The notes under the pieces were generated by a model. The model made no database searches, had not been told where the DNA came from, and was given only the letters and a program-made list of their open reading frames with translations. DNA of 44,314 nt from an uncultured Nitrosomonadaceae bacterium (GTDB lineage Bacteria > Pseudomonadota > Gammaproteobacteria > Burkholderiales > Nitrosomonadaceae), in the NCBI GenBank assembly GCA_905612245.1, contig CAJQRL010000057.1:1-44314 (forward strand). Reading direction: 5' to 3'. The position numbers and the translations under genes were made by a program. This document shows positions 35,082 to 44,314 of this stretch, piece by piece. Every line of letters begins with the position of its first letter. Within the stretch, counting starts at the first letter, position 1.

Positions 35082-36344
35082 CTACCGAATTTGACCATTT
35101 CCTAATACTATATATTTCTGGCTAGTTAGCCCCTCTAGCCCCACTGGTCCTCGTGCATGTATTTTGTCAGTAGAGATGCCGATCTCAGCACCTAGACCAT
35201 ATTCAAAGCCATCAGCAAAACGAGTAGATGTATTTACCATCACTGAACTAGAATCCACCTCTCGTAGAAAACGTTGGGCACGAGAATAGTCCTCTGTAAC
35301 TATGGAATCAGTATGATGTGAGCCATATAAATTGATGTGCTCCAAAGCCTGATCCAGGCTATTTACTATTCGCACACTTAAAATTGGTGCTAAATATTCA
35401 GTTTTCCAATCATCCTCAGTAGCCTGGGTCATTTTTTCTACGATAGCGCATGAAGATTTATCACCTCGAAGCTCTACCCCTTTATCAAGATAAATCTTAC
35501 ATAGGGGTTGTAGTACTTCTTGCGCAATTTTCTTATGTACCAACAAGGTTTCCATAGTGTTGCAGGTCCCATAGCGCTGAGTCTTTGCATTGTCAGCAAT
35601 GCTGATAGATTTATCCAGATCAGCCCCTTCATCTATATAAACATGACATACGCCGTCAAGATGTTTGATGACTGGAATACATGCTTCATCAGAAATACGT
35701 TTAATCAGACTTTTTCCTCCACGCGGAACAATCACGTCTACAAATTCTTTCATGGTAATTAGCTCACCTACCGCGTCTCGATCAATAGTATTTATTACTT
35801 GTATTACTGTTTCTGGCAGACCAGAAATTCTGAGACCTTCTTTTACGCATGCAGCGATAGCTTGATTACAATTATATGCTTCGGAGCCACCACGTAATAT
35901 TGCTGCATTTCCTGCTTTGATACACAGCCCGGCTGCATCAGCTGTAACATTAGGGCGTGCTTCATAAATAATCCCAATTACACCTAGCGGCACCCGCATT
36001 TTCCCAACCTGGATCCCAGAAGGACGATAGTTTAAATCGCTTATTTCCCCAATAGGGTCAGCAAGGGAAGCTATCTGCAATAGGCCCTCTACCATATTAG
36101 TGACGCCTTCGGAGGTAAGCGTGAGGCGATCTATTAAAGCCGAGTCGAGACCTTGAGCTTTTGCTGCCTCTAAATCATCTTTATTCGCAGCCAATAAATT
36201 CTTTTCATTTTTTTTAATTGATGAAGCTATTTCAGCAAGTGCTTTATTTTTGGAAGAAGAGTCTACTTTCGCCATTGTATGTGATGCAGCACGAGCTTCA
36301 CGCCCCACCATCTGCATGTAGGTCTTAATGTCTACATTATCCAT
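35082..36344 (-). CDS. proA: Gamma-glutamyl phosphate reductase
   Basis: [38 protein letters not shown]...[12 protein letters not shown]...[12 protein letters not shown]...[27 protein letters not shown]. Confidence 0.97.
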   Translation of the reverse strand: MDNVDIKTYMQMVGREARAASHTMAKVDSSSKNKALAEIASSIKKNEKNLLAANKDDLEAAKAQGLDSALIDRLTLTSEGVTNMVEGLLQIASLADPIGEISDLNYRPSGIQVGKMRVPLGVIGIIYEARPNVTADAAGLCIKAGNAAILRGGSEAYNCNQAIAACVKEGLRISGLPETVIQVINTIDRDAVGELITMKEFVDVIVPRGGKSLIKRISDEACIPVIKHLDGVCHVYIDEGADLDKSISIADNAKTQRYGTCNTMETLLVHKKIAQEVLQPLCKIYLDKGVELRGDKSSCAIVEKMTQATEDDWKTEYLAPILSVRIVNSLDQALEHINLYGSHHTDSIVTEDYSRAQRFLREVDSSSVMVNTSTRFADGFEYGLGAEIGISTDKIHARGPVGLEGLTSQKYIVLGNGQIR

Positions 36345-36587
36345 TTTTTGGTTCCAAGTTTTCAGTAAATCAATAAATATTGATACAGTATAGCAAGTTA
36401 GGCCACCAACAATGTTTCTGTAGTGTAATGATACAGATACTGCGGGTAAGGGAGGTCATATTACATAGATAAAATATAGGAATTTAGAGGAAAATCCAAT
36501 TTAGACTAAGCAAGTCTATTAGATAGTTTTATACAATAATTAGAATAAATGAAATGACTCTATTTATTCTATAAGAATGAAATATGT

Positions 36588-37598
36588 TTAGCTTTTTTTA
36601 AATGTAAAATGTAATCCTAGCTGTTCAATTTCGTCCCAAGCATCCCCTTTTTTGACACCTTTACTTATTTTATCTATTTTCGCAGCATGTAATAATGCTT
36701 TTACTAATAGTTTTAATCCAACTCGTTTAGCTGCATTTCCCATTATTTTTTGACGGTCTCCCCATACGTTTGCTTCTCTCAATATTTGTGTATAAGGCTT
36801 ACCAGAATCTAATCCCTTACGAATAATGATCAATGAGCGGATCTGTCCTACAAGTATTGCTAGAATAAATGGTACGGCAGTTCCTTCTCCCTGCAGCCCT
36901 TTCAATACGAGGATGAAGCGGGCTATTTCTCCTGTCACCATTGCATCTGATAATTTAAAAATATCATATCTTGCCACTTCCATTACTGCATCTTTTATTT
37001 GAGTAAAAGACAATGTGCCTGGTGGATAGAGTAGTGCAAGTTTCTTAATCTCCTGATTAGCTGCTAGAAGGTTTCCTTCTACTTTTTCTGCAAAAAACTG
37101 TAAAGTATCCGGATCAGTTCTCTGGTTTTGTATACTTAGACGCTGATTAATCCAGGTTGGAAGTTGATTAAATTCTACCAATGGAACTGAGATCATAGAT
37201 CCCGTCTTTTCAAGAGCTTTGAACCATTTTGTTATTTTTCCTTGCTTATCTATTTTGGGTAACGTAACCAGAGTTAGCGTGTCTGGTGGTAGTGAACAGC
37301 AATAATCCTCAATAGCCTTGCCGCCTTCTTTTCCGGGTTTTCCTGAAGGAACACGTATATCAATTAATCTTTTTTCACCAAATAGAGATAAGCTATTACT
37401 TCTTAGTAGTAAGTCTGATTTTTTGAATTGATTATCTATTGTAAATATTTCTCTCTCAATATAGCCATCCATATGGGCCATTCTACGAATCAAGTCAGCA
37501 GACTCAATAGCCAACAGTGGTTCCTCTCCATATACGGTATAAAATGTTAAGAGTTTTTTCTGGAGATGCTGGGAAAGGTTCGTTGGTTGAATATGCAT
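36588..37598 (-). CDS. holA: DNA polymerase III delta subunit
   Basis: LLTFYTVYGEEPLLAIESADLIRR...SLSLFGEKRLIDIRVPSGKPGKEG...LAANQEIKKLALLYPP...YDIFKLSDAMV. Confidence 0.94.
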   Translation of the reverse strand: MHIQPTNLSQHLQKKLLTFYTVYGEEPLLAIESADLIRRMAHMDGYIEREIFTIDNQFKKSDLLLRSNSLSLFGEKRLIDIRVPSGKPGKEGGKAIEDYCCSLPPDTLTLVTLPKIDKQGKITKWFKALEKTGSMISVPLVEFNQLPTWINQRLSIQNQRTDPDTLQFFAEKVEGNLLAANQEIKKLALLYPPGTLSFTQIKDAVMEVARYDIFKLSDAMVTGEIARFILVLKGLQGEGTAVPFILAILVGQIRSLIIIRKGLDSGKPYTQILREANVWGDRQKIMGNAAKRVGLKLLVKALLHAAKIDKISKGVKKGDAWDEIEQLGLHFTFKKS

Positions 37599-37655
37599 TA
37601 CTTATATTTGATAAGAGAAATTTTCCAATCCAATCTATAAAAATTACTAGCGTTG

Positions 37656-40449
<2,794 letters not shown>

Positions 40450-40721
40450 TTACCGTCAATTACAAGTATTTTTATTGTTGTAATATTAGATGTATAAAAA
40501 ATTTCTCTGTTTTAATGGTCACTTTATCCTTATAAAACTGATTACAAGTAATAAAATTTAATATGTTATGTCTGATTTCCTTGATCATCCAATAATAAAA
40601 GCCGTATCATGGCGATCTAGAAATCTTATTATTCTGAGATTAATGAAATTTTGTTAAAGTTAGAGAGGTAACGGGTAATTCTTTATCCGTATTATTATTA
40701 CTGTTTCAGGAGAAATCTTGC

Positions 40722-41594
40722 ATGTCAAAAAAACACCCTGTTATAGCTGTCACCGGATCGTCTGGTGCTGGCACCTCAACGGTCAAGAATAGCTTTGAGC
40801 AAATTTTTTGCCGTGAAAATATTAATGTAGCTGTAGTAGAGGGTGATAGTTTTCATCGCTATGATCGTGTTGCGATGAAAAAAGCCGTAGCTAAATCAGA
40901 GGAGGACCATGGTCGCCCTATCAGCCATTTTGGGCCTGAGGCGAATGAATTTAAGAAGCTAGAAACACTCTTTAAAGAATATAGTAAAAATGGTAGTGGG
41001 AAGACACGCCTTTATTTGCATAATGATGAAGAAGGTGCTCCTTATAAACAAAAAGCCGGTACATTCACTCCCTGGTCATCAATTGCTCGCGGTTCGGATA
41101 TGTTGTTTTATGAAGGTTTGCATGGCGGGGTAAAGAGTAGCACTGCTGATGTTGCTAAATATGTAGACTTACTGGTAGGAGTTGTTCCTGCAGTTAATCT
41201 TGAATGGATTCAGAAAATTTACCGTGATACAAGTGCTCGTGGCTACTCAGCTGAGGCAGTAACTGACACTATCTTACTGCGTATGCATGATTACGCGCAT
41301 TACATTACTCCTCAGTTCTCACGTACTCATATTAATTTTCAGAGGGTGCCAACTGTAGACACCTCTAATCCGTTTATCGCAAGGGACATTCCAACATTGG
41401 ACGAGAGCCTTGTTGTAATACGTTTCCAGGATTCTAAGAATGTAGATTTTTCCTGCCTTCTGTCTATGATTCATGATTCCTTTATGTCGCGCCCGAATAC
41501 TATAGTTGTTCCTGGTGGAAAAATGGGATTAGCGATAGAGCTAATATTGACACCATTAATTCTAGATCTGGCAGCCAAGAGAAAAAAGAAATAA
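40722..41594 (+). CDS. prkB: Phosphoribulokinase
   Basis: MSKKHPVIAVTGSSGAGTSTVKNSFEQIFCRENINVAVVEGDSFHRYDRVAMK...HFGPEANEFKKLE...LFYEGLHGG. Proteobacterial PRK signature. Confidence 0.95.
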   Translation: MSKKHPVIAVTGSSGAGTSTVKNSFEQIFCRENINVAVVEGDSFHRYDRVAMKKAVAKSEEDHGRPISHFGPEANEFKKLETLFKEYSKNGSGKTRLYLHNDEEGAPYKQKAGTFTPWSSIARGSDMLFYEGLHGGVKSSTADVAKYVDLLVGVVPAVNLEWIQKIYRDTSARGYSAEAVTDTILLRMHDYAHYITPQFSRTHINFQRVPTVDTSNPFIARDIPTLDESLVVIRFQDSKNVDFSCLLSMIHDSFMSRPNTIVVPGGKMGLAIELILTPLILDLAAKRKKK

Positions 41595-41685
41595 ATAGTT
41601 ATATAGATTTTCTTCAGTGTTCAATGAATTGACGGAGGCTGTATAATCTCGGTTTAGAATATACTGCTGGGAACAGCCTCTTTCA

Positions 41686-43935
41686 ATGTCTCTTCTACTT
41701 TCCGGCCTCAATAACGAGCAACTCAAAGCGGTTACTCTGCAAGATCAGTCAGCTTTGGTGCTGGCTGGTGCAGGCAGTGGTAAAACTCGAGTACTTACTA
41801 CCCGCATTGCGTATTTAATCCAGTCTAGGCAGGTTAGTCCTCATAGCATATTAGCTGTTACTTTTACCAATAAAGCGGCTAAGGAAATGCTTATACGTAT
41901 TTCCGCTATGTTGCCAATTAACACTCAGGGTATGTGGGTAGGTACTTTTCACGGCTTGTGTAATCGTATGTTACGTGCTCATTATCAGGATGCAGGATTG
42001 CCGCAAGCATTTCAAATTCTTGACTCAGCAGATCAATTAGCAGTTATAAAGAGAGTTCTCAAAGACATCAATGCAGATATTGAAAAATTTCCGCCACGCC
42101 AGGTTCAGTGGTTCATTAACAATGCAAAAGATGGAGGAATAAGAGGATCTCAGGTTGAAGCGTCCGATGATTTTACACGTAAGATGGCTGAATTCTATCT
42201 AGTGTACGAGCAGCAGTGTAACAAGGAAGGAGTGGTAGATTTTGCAGAGCTTTTGTTGCGTAGTTATGAACTACTAACTCGTAATGAGGTTTTGCAGAAA
42301 CACTATAGTGGTCGGTTCAGTCATATATTAGTAGATGAGTTCCAGGATACCAGTCAATTACAATACAAGTGGCTCAGGTTACTTGCCGGTGCTGAAGCTT
42401 CAGTATTTGTAGTGGGTGATGATGACCAAAGTATCTATGCATTTCGTGGTGCTAATACCGGCAATATGAAAGATTTTGAGCGTGATTTTAACATTTCAGA
42501 AATTATAAAATTAGAACAAAATTATCGTTCGCATGGCAACATACTGGATGCTGCTAATACATTAATACGTAATAATAATGGGCGTTTGGATAAGAATCTT
42601 TGGACCTCTGAGGGCGATGGTGAACTGCTAAGAGTATACAATGCGCCAACTGATCTTGATGAGGCTGCTTTTATTGTAAAAGAGGCAAAGTCATTGTATG
42701 CAGAGGGGGTAAAGTTATCACAGATAGGTTTGTTATACCGCTCTAATGCCCAATCACGCGTGTTAGAGCATGCTTTATTTAATGCCTCTTTGTCTTATCG
42801 AGTATATGGAGGCTTACGCTTCTTTGAGCGTCAGGAAATTAAGCATGCACTAGCATATTTACGGATGATCGCTAATCCAAATGATGATAATGCATTGTTA
42901 CGAATTATCAATTTTCCTGCGCGTGGAATTGGTGCGCGTAGTTTAGAGCAGTTAAAGGATAGTGCCAAAGAGAAAGGTGGAAGCCTGTGGCAGGCAGCAT
43001 TAGAAAACAGAGGGGGGGTAGTCCTGAATCAAGAACTGGGAGATGGGACTTTAATTTCTCGTATTGAAAATAGAGCCGCAGGCATTCCAAAAAAAGGGCT
43101 TAATAGTTTTGTATTTTTAATTGAGTCAATGCAGCAAGACTGCCTAGAGTTAACGTTACCAGAAATAATTAAGCATATGCTAGAGCACAGTGGGCTTGTG
43201 CCTCATTATAATAGCCAGCGTGAAGGGGCTAACAGGCTAGAGAATCTGAATGAATTGATTAATGCTGTCACAAGTTATATTCAGGAAGCTGAGGATAGTA
43301 GTCTCACAGCATTTCTTGCGCATGCATCACTGGAGGCAGGCGAGCATCAGAGTGGTAATGATCAGGATGCAATTCAACTAATGACGGTACATTCTTCTAA
43401 GGGACTAGAATTTCATAGTGTTTTTCTTAGTGGATTGGAAGAGGGCTTGTTCCCTCATGACAACAGTCGTAACGAAGCTGGTGGACTAGATGAAGAGCGC
43501 CGTCTCATGTATGTGGCCTTGACCCGAGCGCAGCGGAGAATGTATCTGAGTTTTACGCAGAGCCGAATGCTGCATGGTCAAACTCGTTACAACATTCCTT
43601 CTCGTTTCCTAAAGGAAATTCCTGAAAAACTATTAAAATTCTTGCACCCTGTACAAGAGCCTGCGGCTACTGGACGGGTATCTGGAGAAAAAAATTATAG
43701 GGTTGATGCGCCGACTCGGAATTCTAAACTCAGGATGCAAGGCTCTGCATCAGGTATTCTGGATTCAGAAAATTTAAAGTGGAGTATAGGGCAGAACGTA
43801 ATTCACGCAAAATTTGGAGAAGGCATAATTGTGAATTGTGAAGGTGGCGGATCAGATGGCCGTGTTCAGGTTAAATTTAGTCAATATGGAACAAAATGGC
43901 TATCACTAGAATATGCCAAACTCACTTCTGCCTGA
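41686..43935 (+). CDS. uvrD: ATP-dependent DNA helicase II (UvrD/Rep family)
   Basis: LNNEQLKAVTLQDQSALVLAGAGSGKTRVLTTRIAYL...VDEFQDTSQLQYKWLRLLAG...VGDDDQSIYAFRGA...LMTVHSSKGLEFHSVFLSGLEEGLFPH...RLMYVALTRAQ. Confidence 0.96.
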   Translation: MSLLLSGLNNEQLKAVTLQDQSALVLAGAGSGKTRVLTTRIAYLIQSRQVSPHSILAVTFTNKAAKEMLIRISAMLPINTQGMWVGTFHGLCNRMLRAHYQDAGLPQAFQILDSADQLAVIKRVLKDINADIEKFPPRQVQWFINNAKDGGIRGSQVEASDDFTRKMAEFYLVYEQQCNKEGVVDFAELLLRSYELLTRNEVLQKHYSGRFSHILVDEFQDTSQLQYKWLRLLAGAEASVFVVGDDDQSIYAFRGANTGNMKDFERDFNISEIIKLEQNYRSHGNILDAANTLIRNNNGRLDKNLWTSEGDGELLRVYNAPTDLDEAAFIVKEAKSLYAEGVKLSQIGLLYRSNAQSRVLEHALFNASLSYRVYGGLRFFERQEIKHALAYLRMIANPNDDNALLRIINFPARGIGARSLEQLKDSAKEKGGSLWQAALENRGGVVLNQELGDGTLISRIENRAAGIPKKGLNSFVFLIESMQQDCLELTLPEIIKHMLEHSGLVPHYNSQREGANRLENLNELINAVTSYIQEAEDSSLTAFLAHASLEAGEHQSGNDQDAIQLMTVHSSKGLEFHSVFLSGLEEGLFPHDNSRNEAGGLDEERRLMYVALTRAQRRMYLSFTQSRMLHGQTRYNIPSRFLKEIPEKLLKFLHPVQEPAATGRVSGEKNYRVDAPTRNSKLRMQGSASGILDSENLKWSIGQNVIHAKFGEGIIVNCEGGGSDGRVQVKFSQYGTKWLSLEYAKLTSA

Positions 43936-43964
43936 TTGTACTAATTTAGTAATAGCTGATCAAA

Positions 43965-44314
43965 TTATTCAGTCCCAGATTCGTTAATTTTCTGAGCTTC
44001 TTCTCCAGATTCCTCATTAATAAATATAGCTTTGTAGCTCGTATAGACAGAGGCATAAAGTATTGGCATAAGGACGAAATTTATCAGTCCGAAGCTCAAA
44101 GATACAAGGCCAAATAACATATAGGGCATGAGCGCTATGACTACGAGTAAGAATGAAGAGGTAATAAAAATTTGGAGGGGTATGAAATTTGATAAGCAGG
44201 CAATGAAGCTCAACCTCATGGCTGCATATGGGGTCATCTTATCAAATACTATTAGCAATGGGGCAAACCAAACAGCCATTATAAGTGGCACATGAAGTAG
44301 CACTCCTGCAATGA
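43965..44314 (-). CDS. BPSS1780-like membrane protein, C-terminal part (truncated by window end)
   Basis: VPLIMAVWFAPLLIVFDKMTPYAAMRLSFIACLSNFIP...FVLMPILYASVYTSYKAIF. The frame stays open upstream of the track's GTG to the window edge, so the CDS is partial. Confidence 0.75.
   Translation of the reverse strand, partial: IAGVLLHVPLIMAVWFAPLLIVFDKMTPYAAMRLSFIACLSNFIPLQIFITSSFLLVVIALMPYMLFGLVSLSFGLINFVLMPILYASVYTSYKAIFINEESGEEAQKINESGTE

Overview
The window is a 44.3 kb chromosomal segment with low-to-moderate GC. It appears to come from a betaproteobacterial ammonia oxidiser (Nitrosomonadaceae-like), judged from the 16S sequence. It holds about 36 protein-coding genes: pheS(partial)-pheT-ihfA-merR, tRNA-Pro, surE-pcm-nlpD, a group III truncated globin, sodB, tyrS, hpnA, a CopZ-like protein with copA, lysS, msrB, prfB, ispD-ispF, tsaB-rimI-udg, lplT, alr, yciB-yciI-bolA-ppiC, a DUF2863-like gene, a pteridine-reductase-like SDR, a midA-like methyltransferase, lpd, proA, holA, leuS, prkB, uvrD and a partial BPSS1780-like membrane protein. 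A complete 16S-tRNA-Ile-tRNA-Ala-23S-5S operon lies at about 8.7-14.3 kb. I saw no mobile element, CRISPR array or defence cassette, and no convincing undescribed multigene system. Items most worth a second look: (1) the prfB +1 programmed frameshift, which the ORF track truncates; (2) a perfect (CTTAGA)x10 tract that supplies the stop codon of the CopZ-like gene; (3) a 45-codon LptE-tail-like ORF where a full lptE would be expected between leuS and holA; (4) an ATG-less 59-codon open frame with a PilJ-N-like NLxGRQ motif between alr and lplT; (5) nlpD not followed by rpoS; (6) several unexplained hairpins in the rRNA spacer and intergenic regions.
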